Assembly: GCA_013407085.1 (NCBI GenBank)
Contig: JACCGJ010003176.1
Location: 45,367 to 109,366, forward strand
DNA length: 64,000 nt
Reading direction: 5' to 3'
Source: Atriophallophorus winterbourni
Taxonomy: Eukaryota; Platyhelminthes; Trematoda; Plagiorchiida; Microphallidae
Shown here one piece after another: positions 13,160-23,800 of this stretch (positions are counted from its first letter, which is position 1; each line of letters starts with the position of its first letter). The translations under genes were made by a program, and so were the position numbers. Below the pieces are notes generated by a model. The model was given only the letters and a program-made list of their open reading frames with translations, was not told the origin of the DNA and did not search any database.

Positions 13160-14395
13160 CTAAGAAATCAGAAAGTTTTATGGTAGAAAAAACTGTAAGC
13201 TTAACAAAAACCACAGGGTGACGGGGTGTGCAAAGTAAAAAATGTACAAAACTTTCAAGACTCAATAGGGATAGTCACATACGGCATGGTTTGACATGTA
13301 TTCATCGAGCTTTGAAGCGAAAACCTCGACTGATTTCGAGCGAGCAAGATGTTCCACCTGAAACAAATTCCGACGAATATCCAGTCGAGAATACGGAATG
13401 CTTACAGCCTTTGAATGTCTGCGTGTCCGAGTAAGGTCGTTGGTATTAATTAAATGTTTAAGGGGATGAGTGGAAAGGTGAATTTTTGTAAGAAGAGAAC
13501 AACTTAGTAGCATAGTCATAAATCCTGTCAAGTATTTCGATATCCTTCCTCAGCCATGGTGCCCAGGCTTGGATGGAATATTCCATAACAGGACGTACAT
13601 ACGTATTAATTAACCGAGGTAAGGTTTCGGGCGTAAAAATCGTGAATATCCTTTTTAGAAGATTCAATATACGGCAGGATTTATTGTACACCGTCAGGCA
13701 ATGATGTCCAGGCTTAAGATTAAACGACATCCATACACCGAGATCCTTTACTACGGTAGTTGAGACGTGATCTTGCATGCTCAGCCGATGGGTCTGATGC
13801 AGAGATTTGCCAAGCCTGAGCATTTTACATTTTGCAGGATTAAATGGTAAATAATTTGAATGGGACCAACGAAATAAGGTTCCGATATCCCGATAGTCCC
13901 TTATCCAATTCAGCAACACTCCCGTTATTCCACAAGCTTTTGATTAAAATGTCATGTTTGACTCTATCGAAAGATTTGGATATATCGATGTAGCAAGCAT
14001 ATACAGCCTCACCTTATTCTAGTGCCTCGGACAATCCTCGAACGTTGTAAGAAGGTTAGATAAACAGCAATGATTTCTTCGAAAACCGTGTTGTGCTGCA
14101 GTCAAAATATTTTGGTTTTCAAAATGTTCTCTTATCCGAGCAGTCACAATGCGTTCTATTAATTTAGAGATCACCGGAATTAGCGTGGCCGGTCTATAGT
14201 TTGCTGTGTCTCAACGACTACCACCTTTATAAATAAGAATTATCATCCCTGCTTTCTAATGCGGTGATATTTTTTCTTCATGTAGGCTGAGATTGAACAG
14301 GCGCGTGAGAAGAGGATTCAGATAAAAGTGACCCAATCGAAATATGGCGGGGTAATTTGTCTGCGCCAGGGGACTACTTTTTGCGTAGTTTACAA
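13160..14395 (-). pseudogene. CR1-like reverse transcriptase, CR1-B copy 2
   Basis: Read on the minus strand, the order is SPGADKLPRHISI (about 14.39 kb), YKGGSR, NYRPATLIPVISKLIERIV (about 14.2 kb), QHGFRRNHCCLSNLL, then a jump to LPFNPAKCKMLRLGKSL and PRLINTYVRPVMEYSIQAW (13458-13919). The segment that should hold the catalytic FADD box is absent, so this copy has an internal deletion in the palm. It matches the plus-strand copy at 4.6-5.7 kb and shares its 3' UTR, including a ctaccataaaactttctga block near 13.17 kb. Confidence 0.8.
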
Positions 14396-14830
14396 AGCTC
14401 CTGCCTAACCATGTATTCGTGGAGCGAGATTTATTACAATATAACAAAATGTGGCGAGTTCGGTAAAATATGGTACTCGATACAACGTTCTGGTTGAAAA
14501 CAAGAGCGTAAAAAGTTTTCAAGTATTCGAGTATACAATTCGACACAATTCTGTAGATCAGAATAATAACACGCCGTATCGTACAGTGGGTAACGTAAAA
14601 TAGACCCAGACGTCGTAACCTCTCGGTGTACGGAGCATTGCGAAGAACCAGCACTATCTTTGTTGCTCTGTGATAGATTTTATCAGAGTAATAACTCTTC
14701 GCAGCCGAGGAGCCCAGACCTCTCAAGATTCAAGATTTATGGTTGAAAATGCGACTAACTTTACAATAACCAGAGAGTCGAACTATAGGTACAAATGTAC
14801 ATATATGTATAAATAAAATCAAAATCGAAG
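14396..14830 (-). pseudogene. CR1-like C-terminal fragment
   Basis: The open stretch 14256-14726 fuses two elements. Its first part reads HRATKIVLVLRNAPYTERLR and LGLFYVTHCTIRRVIILI, the usual end of a CR1 RT. It then runs into the CR1-B fingers at about 14395. The 3' UTR box actttacaataacca lies at about 14757-14771. This is a truncated 3' end of one CR1 element abutting another in the same direction. Confidence 0.6.
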
Positions 14831-15225
14831 GGACGAAGATTATTTATTAATAGTTGGGGGCAAAATTTGGATTAGCTCTCATATAATCGTCAAGTTTCGA
14901 TTTGAATATAGATAAAATCTTTGAGCTTACGAAATCGGCAGGTAGGGAATTTCAAACAAAGCAAGCACACACCGCTGGAATAATTGAAGTCACTTTATTG
15001 CGTAACATACGAAAATGTTGCCAATAAGTAGAAGTATTGTTGGCTTTATTCTGCATCCTCGCTGCTTGTTCTGCTGTGGACAACAAACCGAAGTTCATGT
15101 TCGTATCTTTTAGAAAAAATCTGTTCTCGTCCATTTTCAGTTTCAGAAAATCTACAACTTCATTCCTTTGTGAGTCAGGGCGTTTGTAGTAAGTCTGCCA
15201 ATGCTGAATCTGCATGAGTGATTTA
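14831..15225 (-). pseudogene. CR1-like C-terminal fragment, second
   Basis: On the minus strand this reads LPADFVSSKILSIFKSKLDD (about 14.9 kb), ending NFAPNY and a stop near 14855. It is preceded by the open stretch 14952-15215. The last block is the usual C-terminal end of CR1/Jockey RTs. Only about 350 bp of coding sequence remains, and the copy is 5'-truncated. Confidence 0.6.
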
Positions 15226-15394
15226 CTCAGGGTTAATTTATCTACACGTCAAACCACGCAATTCAGAGCAAGCAATTGCTGAGTACTGCAAACATATTCG
15301 AACAGAAGTACGGAATGGTCAATAAAACCCAGCGGAGCCCCGAATCCGATCGCTTCTACAGATTTTTCTCCCAAGATTTAAGGTTGGCAAAGCA

Positions 15395-15785
15395 ATTAAC
15401 TTTACAATAACCATAGAGTTAATCTATGGAACAATATTAACACCAAATCCAAAACGGAGTGGCGGTCAGAACCTCTTCTCCGAGCGCATTCGTGAACATG
15501 ATTGTATAAATGGACCGAATCTGGTACCACTCAAAATCGGTATTCGAGCGTTTTTTGAAGAGTGAACGTCCCTGAGTTAAGGGTAGGCAGGTTAAAACCA
15601 CCCATAATATGTATTGTTGTTTGCTGAGTGCGAGTCAAACGCAGAAGCAGTGGGATCAACCTTTCGTTGTACGATTCCGTAGATGAAGGGCGAAATGTAT
15701 TAATTCCAATTGTAACAGCAATTTCTGGACCCGTAGCCCGTCGAGTCAGTAATAGCACGCGAAGACAAAACCAGAGTTAATTGTA
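15395..15785 (-). pseudogene. CR1-like endonuclease fragment joined to a 3' UTR
   Basis: The minus-strand frame 15531-15758 contains IHIMGGFNLPTLNSG, which corresponds to the GDFNLP block of the apurinic-type endonuclease. The aspartate of that block is changed to glycine. It is followed at 15400-15420 by the 3' UTR box actttacaataaccata found in other CR1 copies here. The RT between them is missing, so this is an internally deleted or composite copy. Confidence 0.55.
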
Positions 15786-16084
15786 TTCTGAAGCTCACAA
15801 TTATCAACGCGCATGAAGCGCGGCCAGACTATCGATCGCTTATTTCAGACTATCCAATCAGCTGTCGACAGGTAGCACAATGTAACATCGCTCCACACTG
15901 TAGTTAATGTCAAGATTCGAGTATGTATTGTGAAATTGGTTTTGGTTCACGCGTAGGCCCATGCAAGGCTATTTGTGTAGATCCATCTGAGGACACTGGA
16001 GGCTCTGGGTCACTTGTTATATCATCTCATGAAATTTCTGTCTCCGTTGCTTCAGGAAAAACTCTGTCTTCAGATGGTCACGGT
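15786..16084. other. No recognised gene
   Basis: Spacer between the minus-strand endonuclease fragment and the plus-strand CR1-C copy. It may be unrecognised CR1-C coding sequence upstream of the RT, but the two CR1-C copies diverge here. Confidence 0.4.
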
Positions 16085-17772
16085 TTAACATAATCATATG
16101 CCTTCGAACTGTTTGTCCATTTTGCAACTACTAATACTAAAACTAAATGAAATCTCAATAAACAATGAGTGTGTCATGCTCAGACTTCTTCGTTTGAATA
16201 CCGCAAAGTCACCAGGAGCAGATGGAATCACTCCTTTTATCCTGAAACGATGCGCATCGTCATTGTGTGGTCCACTCAGCACGTTATTCCAAATTTCGCT
16301 CGAAAATAGTATCGTTCCCGCGGAATGGAAATCTGGCATCATCACACCAATCTACAAGGGCGGGAGTCGATCTGACGCTGCGAACTATAGACCAGTTACG
16401 TTGTTGCCAGTAATTTCTAAAGTGCTAGAGAGTTTTGTAGCGGAAAAGATCACCCATCACCTCGAAAACAATAGACTGCTTGCGACTGAACAGCACGGTT
16501 TCAGGAAACATCACTCATGTCTATCTAACCTCTTGCTCACCTTAAACGACTGGACTGAGTGTGTGGACAATGGTTAATCCATCCACGCATGCTTTTTAGA
16601 CATGTCAAAGGCTTTCGACCGCGTCAATCATAGTATTTTAATCCAAAAACTTGAATTGCACGGGATAACAGGAAAACTTCTTGCTTGGCTAAAAAAACTA
16701 TTTACGCGACAGGAGTGCCCAAGTCAGAGTTGACGGCGCCTTATCGAAACCATTTAAAATTACGAGCGGAGTGCCCCAGGGTTCGGTCCTCGGACCGATT
16801 TTGTTTTTGATCTACGCAAACGACATTCCCGAGCGTGTTAAATGCAAGATTATGTTATTTGCAGACGATATAAAGCTTTGGAGGAGCATACGTACAAACG
16901 ATGACTGTGAAACTTTGCAGAAGGATCTAAACACATTGCACGATTGGTCTCTGAGAAACAAACTACCAAAAGTGCAAGGTGTTAAACATTGGAAAGACTG
17001 TTAATTACAACTACACTCTTGGATCCCACCAACTCGTCTGGACAACTGAAGAGAAGGATTTGGGTGTTTGGACCAGTTCAAGTCTGAAGACTTCACTGCA
17101 GTGCAAAGCGGCTTACAAAAAGGCGTCACAAGTATTGGCGTTATTGATACGAATTTTCGGCAGATTCTCCAATCAGTCGGTGCCCCGTATCATGAACACC
17201 TATCTGAGACCAGCGATGGAGTACGCTGTTCAGGCTTGGTCACCCTGGATTCAGAAAGACATCAATCTTCTGCAGCGTATTTACCACCGAACCACAACGC
17301 TTGTACCCGGACTAGCTGCTAAACCATATGAAGAACGTTTGAGGAGTCTCAATCTTTTCGACTTTCGCTGTCGTCGACTAAGAGGTGACCTCATACTGAT
17401 GTACAATATTATGCACGTCCCTAACCAAACCTTGTCCAAGCTTTTCACACGCTCGCCACTCCGTGCCAGTCGGAAACATGAACTTACAGTGTTTATTTCC
17501 ACTTCAAGACTGAACTGTCGAAGATATTCTTATGCTGTACGTGTAAGTTTCACATGGAACACCCTCCTCTCCACTGTTACACTCAGCCAACCTGGATATT
17601 TTTAAAGCTAAATTGGACAAATACTTGAGAGACAACCCAAACTTTGGTACGATTTACACTACATGAGTTTTCCTGTTCTTCTTTTTTATTGTATATACCT
17701 CATAACTCCATCCTATGGTTATTGTTAAGCTAAATGCTTTTTAGACCATTACAACTTTGAATCACTTTGAAC
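16085..17772 (+). pseudogene. CR1-C copy 1: CR1-like reverse transcriptase with 3' UTR
   Basis: Starting about 16150, the frame runs through LNTAKSPGADGITPFILK, NYRPVTLLPVISKVLE (about 16390), QHGFRKHHSCLSNLLLTL, MSKAFDRVNH, then MPQGSVLGPILFLIYANDIP (16771) and the catalytic box MLFADDIKLW (about 16850). A stop at 16574, an indel near 16690 and a frameshift near 16970 break it into three reading frames. The thumb and C-terminus are open to 17605. The 3' UTR has the box ctatggttattgttaagct (17713-17731) and ends in a tail of ctttgaatc-type repeats. A near-identical inverted copy lies at 20.0-21.75 kb. Confidence 0.85.
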
Positions 17773-19260
17773 CGAACGGTTGCTTCGCTTGTCGTTCTCT
17801 GTAAGACGGCACCTGATTGCAAAGTTCGTTCATGAGGTAGTTTGGCATAGACCAATTCATTCTCTTGTGATTCCTGTTTAAGTGGGCTATCTAAATGTAT
17901 CTGATTTTTAGCTTGCTGAAGCCGTGCACGCTAATCATGGCAATGACATCACAATTCACAACCGGTGCTTTTGTATAACGGAGAATGACCGATTTATGCC
18001 AGTGATGCGAATGTTTCACACAACTGCCGTGTGCGCTGAAAGGCTGATTCAGATTAAAATTGACTCAGCAAACGACATATTGAATCGGTAGTTTTATTGC
18101 GTGCAATCCATCACCACTTTTGATCCTCGTACGCATGTCAAAACACAAGAGCAATTATACGTGTGGCTAGAAAAAGTGGAAGAAATAAAGAGAACGAGAG
18201 GAACTCTTTGAGTGCTGCCTACTTGGCAAAACAACCACGCTAACCGAAAACAGTTTCAAAAATGAAAGCTGAGTTCATCCCTTTAAACTCTTTTATACGA
18301 GTTGCATGGAAATTAAGATATATACTTAGGAAAGAGTTTTAGATAATAGGCTATGGTAGAAATATTTATTGGCATACATTTCCATAACACAGGTAAGCGT
18401 TATAGCATGTTTGGTTAGCGATTTGCTCCTGACACAGGCATGTTCTGATCCATAATGTCATTACCCCCGAAGGTGCCGTTTAAAGTAGGTTAATAAAATC
18501 AACTCTAATTGACACAAGAAATGTAGATTCTGAGATTGTAAAGATAAAAGTGAGGTATTTGTATGCCTACTGCAAAGCCCAGGGAGTTTTTCGGCTGTGT
18601 GCGGGTGCAACTAACTTTAGGTGATTTAGTTGCTGCATGCGTGCGTCATCCACACGAATGCATATCCTCAAGAGAACGGTATTCGTACCAACTTTTGTTG
18701 ATTCACTTTCAGTTCACATCCGAAATCAGGACCAATCACTAAGAGAGATAACGTCTTCACAACTTGCTACTCACGAAAAAACAGTAAGCAGTACGCATTA
18801 AATAGTCTTGGCGCACAAAAAGCCGTTTGAGATTTACGACTGAAAGAAATGATAAATTTACCAGGAAAACGAAATGATTCAACAACAATTGGCGATTTAT
18901 AAAATCCTGCGCTTCTGGTAAGCTTTAATAACGTGGATGGCAATGGGTAGAGCGCACCTAAGCCACACGCCGTTCGGAGAGGATGGGGGACAAGCCATTG
19001 TCGCTTTATTCAAAGATCGAAACTCCCGGATAAATTACTTCGTTAGCCAAATATTCTATTTTTGTCTGAACAATCTCCGTTTGTGAATTCACAAATCCGC
19101 ATCAACAGGACAGCTTCTCTGCCACTACACGTTATAAGCACACAATTTTACTAAAACACACCGGAAAGATATGCTTCCAACAAGTCCGCCACTAAACACA
19201 TTTTGCGATTTATTTTTCAGCGTAACTAATCACCACTATTTTAGATCACAGATAGTCAAG
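17773..19260. other. No recognised gene
   Basis: Mostly unique-looking sequence between CR1-C copy 1 and the Penelope-like element. No frame over about 60 codons is present. A block near 19171 (caacaagtccgccactaaac) resembles one near 26495, which hints at an unclassified repeat. Confidence 0.45.
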
Positions 19261-19275
19261 ACCGGAGGATGGAAT

Positions 19276-19530
19276 AGTTTTGAAAACTTGTAGCTCATGT
19301 ACCGGATTGTTGTTCATAGTTGTTCTCCGAGCTGGTATGATTGATTGCGGACGTTTCGTCATCAAACTAGATGACATCATCAGCGAAACTTCTTTCGAAG
19401 CAACTGGGTGGTGGGCATCACTCGAATTTATCTGCTGCGCGTCGACCTCATCCACTGTGATTGGCTGTGATTCTTGCATGTTCTCTTTGGCGTGTTCTCA
19501 TTGGTCCGTAAATCCCATCCACTTGAATGT
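19276..19530 (-). repeat. PLE pseudo-LTR, 3' copy
   Basis: About 255 bp spanning the endonuclease C-terminus, its stop, and the hammerhead-like motif. It is repeated in the same orientation, with few differences, at about 23545-23800 in front of the RT frame. Confidence 0.75.
19345..19392 (-). ncRNA. Candidate type I hammerhead ribozyme in PLE pseudo-LTR
   Basis: The minus strand reads CTGATGA, then gtcatc - loop tagttt - gatgac (a perfect 6-bp stem II after one extra T), then GAAAC, then GTC. Flanking bases tttcg and cgcaa give a short stem I with one mismatch. The core order CUGAUGA / GAAA / GUC is that of a hammerhead with a very short stem III. Hammerheads of this kind are known in Penelope-like elements. 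Activity is inferred, not shown. The extra unpaired T is unusual. Confidence 0.65.
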
Positions 19531-20100
19531 GTTCATTGATTGATTGTGGTGTCGAATACCACGCTTCGAGGAACTATCGAACATGGCGGGTTCTTCCTTT
19601 CGCGATGATTTCCGTTCTATCCCAATTGAATTCATGACCTTCTCGATCCATGTGTGCTGATATTACCGATTTGTGGTCGTGTCGTCGTGTGGCCAGTTTG
19701 TGTTCATGTATCCTTGTTTCCAGCCTTCTTCCAGTCTGTCCGATATAATATTTCTCACAATCTGAACACGGGATTCTGTACACGACATTGTTTCTTTCTT
19801 CCTTAGCCAGCGTGTCCTTGACCTTGACTAGTTTGCTTCTCAGTGTCGAAGCTGGCTTGTGTGCCACACTAATTCCGAGTGGGCGTAGTATTCTTGCGGT
19901 AATCTCCGAGATATGTTGTATATAGGGTAGTGTTAACCTTGCCGTGTTCGTGTTGTTCGCATGCGTTTGGGTTGTGGAGTCCATGTTGCGAATGATTCAA
20001 AGTGATTCAATGTTGTAATGGTCTAAAAAGCATTTAGCTTAACAATAACCATAGGATGGAGTTATGAGGTATATACAATAAAAAAGAAGAACAGGAAAAC

Positions 20101-21123
20101 TCATGTAGTGTAAATCGTATCAAAGTTTGGGTTGTCTCTCAAGTGTTTGTCCAAATTAGCTTTAAAAATATCCAGGTTGGCTGAGTGTGTAACAGTGGAG
20201 GGGAGGGTGTTCCATGTGAAACTTACACGTACAGCATACGAATATCTTCGACAGTTCAGTCTTGAAGTGGGAATAAGCACTGAAAGTTCATGTTTCCGAC
20301 TGGCACGGGGTGGCGAGCGTGTGAAAAGTTTGGACAAGGGATGGTTAGGGACGTGCATAATATTGTACATCAGTATGAGGTCACCTCTTAGTCGACGACA
20401 GCGAAAGTCGAAAAGATTGAGACTCCTCAAACGTTCTTCATATGGTTTAGCAGCTAGTCCGGGTACAAGCTTTGTGGTTCGGTGGTAAATACGCTGCAGA
20501 AGATTGATGTCTTTCTGAATCCAGGGTGACCAAGCCTGAACAGCGTACTCCATCGCTGGTCTCAGATAGGTGTTCATGATACGGGGCACCGACTGATTGG
20601 AGAATCTGCCGAAAATTCGTCTCAATAACGCCAATACTTGTGACGCCTTTTTGTAAGCCGCTTTGCACTGCAGTGAAGTCTTCAGACTTGAACTGGTCCA
20701 AACACCCAAATCCTTCTCTTCAGTTGTCCAGACGAGTTGGTGGGACCCAAGAGTGTAGTTGTAATTAACAGTCTTTCCAATGTTTAACGCCTTGCACTTT
20801 TGGAAGTTGAATGGTAGTTTGTTTCTCAAAGACCAATCGTGCAATGTGTTTAGATCCTTCTGCAAAGTTTCACAGTCATCATTTGTACGTATGCTTCTCC
20901 AAAGCTTTATATCGTCTGCAAATAACATAATCTTGCATTTAACACGCTCGGGAATGTCGTTTGCGTAGATCAAAAACAAAATCGGTCCGAGGACCGAACC
21001 CTGGGGCACTCCGCTCGTAATTTTGAATGGCTTCGATAAGGCGCCGTCAACTCTGACTTGGGCACTCCTGTCGCGTAAATAGTTTTCTAGCCAAGCAAGA
21101 AGTTTTCCTGTTATCCCGTGCAA
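20101..21123 (-). CDS. CR1-C copy 2 reverse transcriptase, 340-codon open frame
   Basis: The frame begins inside the RT at HGITGKLLAWLENYLRDRSA and has SGVPQGSVLGPILFLIYAND, the catalytic box MLFADDIKLW with both aspartates, and PFNFQKCKALNIGKT. It then has the thumb block PRIMNTYLRPAMEYAVQAW and the C-terminal VSFTWNTLPSTVTHSANLDI. It runs uninterrupted to a normal CR1 stop. The methionine at 21123 is internal and not a true start. The fingers domain is in other frames at 21138-21862 after single-base changes near 21140 and 21370. Product: RNA-dependent DNA polymerase of a CR1-like element. This is the palm, thumb and tail only, so not a functional protein by itself. Confidence 0.85.
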   Translation of the reverse strand: MHGITGKLLAWLENYLRDRSAQVRVDGALSKPFKITSGVPQGSVLGPILFLIYANDIPERVKCKIMLFADDIKLWRSIRTNDDCETLQKDLNTLHDWSLRNKLPFNFQKCKALNIGKTVNYNYTLGSHQLVWTTEEKDLGVWTSSSLKTSLQCKAAYKKASQVLALLRRIFGRFSNQSVPRIMNTYLRPAMEYAVQAWSPWIQKDINLLQRIYHRTTKLVPGLAAKPYEERLRSLNLFDFRCRRLRGDLILMYNIMHVPNHPLSKLFTRSPPRASRKHELSVLIPTSRLNCRRYSYAVRVSFTWNTLPSTVTHSANLDIFKANLDKHLRDNPNFDTIYTT

Positions 21124-21137
21124 TTCAAGTTTCTGGA

Positions 21138-21700
21138 TTAAATACTATGATTGACGCGTTCGAAAGCCTTTGACATGTCTAAAAAGCATGCGTGGATGGA
21201 GTAACCATTGTCCACACACTCAGTCCAGTCGTTTAAGGTGAGCAAGAGGTTAGATAGACATGAGTGATGTTTCCTGAAACCGTGCTGTTCAGTCGCAAGC
21301 AGTCTATTGTTTTCGAGGTGATGGGTGATCTTTTCCGCTACTAAACTCTCTAGCACTTTAGAAATTACTGGCAACAACGTAACTGGTCTATAGTTCGCAG
21401 CGTCAGATCGACTCCCGCCCTTGTAGATCGGTGTGATGATGCCAGATTTCCATTCCGCGGAACGATACTATTTTCGAGCGAAATTTGGAATAATGTGCTG
21501 AGTGGACCACACAATGAGGATGCGCATCCTTTGAGGATAAAAGGAGTGATTCCATCTGCTCCTGGTGACTTTGCGGTATTCAAACGAAGAAGTCTGAGCA
21601 TGACACACTCATTGTTTATTGAGATTTCATTTAGTATTTCATTGGAAAAGCCGGATCGAATGCGGAGGTACTCCGTACGTAGAGCACTGATCTCGGGGCA
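21138..21700 (-). pseudogene. CR1-C copy 2 reverse transcriptase fingers region, frameshifted
   Basis: The frame up to 21377 contains LPVISKVLESLVAEKITHHL and QHGFRKHHSCLSNLLLTL, and the frame up to 21862 contains LNTAKSPGADGITPFILKG. They are the fingers of the same RT as the 340-codon frame, shifted by small indels. In the first part of the 21862 frame the sequence is PLE, so that long frame is a fusion across the insertion junction. Confidence 0.75.
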
Positions 21701-21756
21701 GACAAAAATGCCGTAGTAACCTGCACGAAACTTCGGCAGCCTCGAACGGCAGTCGT

Positions 21757-23651
21757 AGTTAGACCCGAGGTCTAACTGAGTTTGAATAATACTTTTCCTC
21801 TTCTTTCTTGAGTTCCTCGGTACTGCAGTGTGTTTTTGCGCGGTTGAACAGTGTTCGGACACAGCTTCGCTTGTGGGTTGCCGGGTGCTTGCTTTTATAG
21901 TTCAAAATTTGATCCGTGTGTGTTCCTTTCCTGTATACGCTTGTTCCGAGGTTCCATGTTTCCGTTCTTCGCACGTTTACATCCAGAAATGGTAGGCAGT
22001 TGTCACATTCTGTCTCCTTCGTAAATTGTATTCCGTTGAAGACGCAATTAAGTAGACGGTGCGCATCCTCCAGGTTTTCTTTCTTTAGAATCACGAACGT
22101 ATCGTCGACGTATCGGATCCAGAGTTTGGGTTGGATAAGCGGTAATGCGATACGTTCAAGTCTTTGCATTACGGCTTCCGCTAGCAACCCAGAAATTGGC
22201 GATCCCATTGGGGTTTCTTTCATTTGTTTATACAAACGATTGTTGAATTTGAAGTTCGTCTGTAAACACAACTCCAATAACTGTAGTATACTGTCCTTCG
22301 TCAGTCGGTTTCCATTGTGCTCCGTTCCGCGTTCGTCCAGCAGTTGTGATATGGTTTGCATCGCTAATGTAGTGTCGATTGATGTAAACAGCGCTGTCAC
22401 ATCAAAAGAAACCATTATTTCTCCACCTTCTATATTCACGTCCTTTATCTTCTGCAAGAATTTAGTTGCGGAATCTATCGAATAGTTTGATCCTTAAATG
22501 AAGTAAAGTAATCTTTTTCGTAGTTCTTTGCAGAGTTTGTAGTTAGGTGCTCCCGGCAGCGACACTATTGGGCGAAGTGGAACGTTTTCCTTGTGAATTT
22601 TTGGTAGTCCATAGAAGCGTGGTAGGCTTGAACATTCTGGTTTCATTCTAAAATGTTCTGCAGCACTGAGTTGTCCCATAAACTTGAGTTTCTTCGGCGT
22701 AGCATTTATCTTGTTTTCCAACTGTTTTGTTTGGTCTTCGCTGATCTCTCGATACGTGGTGGTGTCTTGCATAAGTTGTTCAGCTTTGCGTATATAATCG
22801 TCTTTGTCCATGACCACCGTCACCCGTCCTTTGTCTGCCGGTAATATGACAATATTTCTATCTTTTTGTAACTTGTTCATTGCAGTAATCTCGTTGCGCG
22901 TCAGGACTTGGTGCTCTTTGTTCGCGATGAGTGCGGGTATTATTCTATGACGAATATTCTCTTCGGTTTCTTCCGGAATTGATTGTGTTTTCAGCATAAT
23001 TTCAAGACTGGCGATAAATTCTGTGTGGCAGGCATCCTTGCAGTTAAAGTTCAAACCGCGGCTAAGCACGCGTTTCTCATCGGCCGACAATGTTCGGTTC
23101 GACAGATTCTTAACCCAGTTCGTCCCAGGACTTTCACCCCGATTAGGGTTAATTAACCTCATTTTGTCGTCAATGCCTTGACGTTTTTTGACCTTTGCGT
23201 TCTTTGTTGTAACGTTGATTGCGACAGCAAGTTGTTGCGTCATATGATCACCAATTTCACCGCGACAGAAATTATGTTCGACTTGAACAACATTTGAGTA
23301 GTTGTCAATCATCTTGTGCGCGTTTGCGATAAGAAATTGTAACCATTCTCGACTTTGTTTGTTGGCTAGTTGCTGTGCTTGATGAGTATTGATAGGTGGT
23401 CTTCGTTGTAATGACTTGGGAAATACACCTCTCCGTCGACATTCATGCAAGAAGAAAAGCTGTTCTTGGGTTGATGCGATTTTTCCACTAAATGACTCCC
23501 AACGCCTTGCATGTCTAAGCGTTTCTCGACCAAAATTGTTTGAAATAGTTTTGAAAACTTGTAGCTCAGGTACCGGATTGTTGTTCATAGTTGTTTTCCG
23601 AGCTGGTATGATTGATTGCGGACGTTTCGTCATCAAACTAGATGACATCAT
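21757..23651 (-). pseudogene. PLE reverse transcriptase, one premature stop
   Basis: Two minus-strand stretches in the same frame (23651-22497 and 22493-21759) are separated by a single TAA at 22494-22496. The N-terminal part holds the basic PLE-specific region. RT motifs follow: NIVILPADKGRVTVVMDKDD (about 22.85 kb), PRFYGLPKIHKENVPLRPIV, then after the stop MVSFDVTALFTSID, METPMG-type block QMKETPMGSPISGLLAE and the catalytic LWIRYVDDTFVILKKE. The frame ends within the linker to the endonuclease, where CR1-C is inserted. PLE RTs are related to telomerase RTs. Apart from the stop and the insertion, this copy looks young. Confidence 0.88.
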
Positions 23652-23800
23652 CAGCGAAACTTCTTTCGAAGCAACTGGGCGGTGGGCATCATTCGAATTT
23701 ATCTGCTGCGCGTCGACCTCATCTACTGTAATTGGCTAGAATCCTTGCATGTATCCGTTGGCGTGTTCTCATTGGTCCGTAGATCCCATCCACTTGAATG
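23545..23800 (-). repeat. PLE pseudo-LTR, 5' copy
   Basis: Direct repeat of 19276-19530. It contains the last residues of the endonuclease frame (HIQVDGIYGPMRTRQ), its stop, and the hammerhead-like motif, and it runs straight into the RT-containing unit. Confidence 0.75.
23614..23663 (-). ncRNA. Candidate hammerhead ribozyme, 5' pseudo-LTR copy
   Basis: The bases are identical to the copy at 19345-19392 through the core: CTGATGA, six-pair stem II with tagttt loop, GAAAC and GTC. Confidence 0.65.

Larger units (their letters stand above)
19276..19993 (-). pseudogene. PLE GIY-YIG endonuclease, main copy
   Basis: The minus frame 19984-19574 begins with the linker (LPYIQHISEITARILRPLG, then SKLVKVKDTLAKEE). 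It continues with the GIY-YIG-type block NVVYRIPCSDCEKYYIGQTG and RRLETRIHEHKL, including the CxxC pair of PLE endonucleases. Where the inverted copy has a glutamate codon after GRTRHVR, this copy has a stop at 19574-19576. The frame then reopens as FLEAWYSTPQSINEHIQVDG. This domain nicks target DNA for the adjacent RT. It is separated from its RT by the CR1-C insertion. Confidence 0.85.
19994..21756 (-). mobile_element. CR1-C copy 2 inserted in the PLE
   Basis: This is a 5'-truncated CR1-like element lying between the PLE RT (ending 21.76 kb) and the PLE endonuclease (starting 19.98 kb). It has the same 3' end as copy 1: the box ctatggttattgttaagct (minus strand, about 20037-20057) and a tail of ctttgaatc repeats at 19994-20013. 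An 8-bp inverted repeat (gttagacc/ggtctaac) lies at the 5' junction near 21760-21778. Confidence 0.8.

Noticed and set aside
21365..21862. 165-codon minus frame as one protein
   Set aside because: Its upper third is PLE sequence read out of frame and its lower part is CR1-C RT. It is a fusion across an insertion point.
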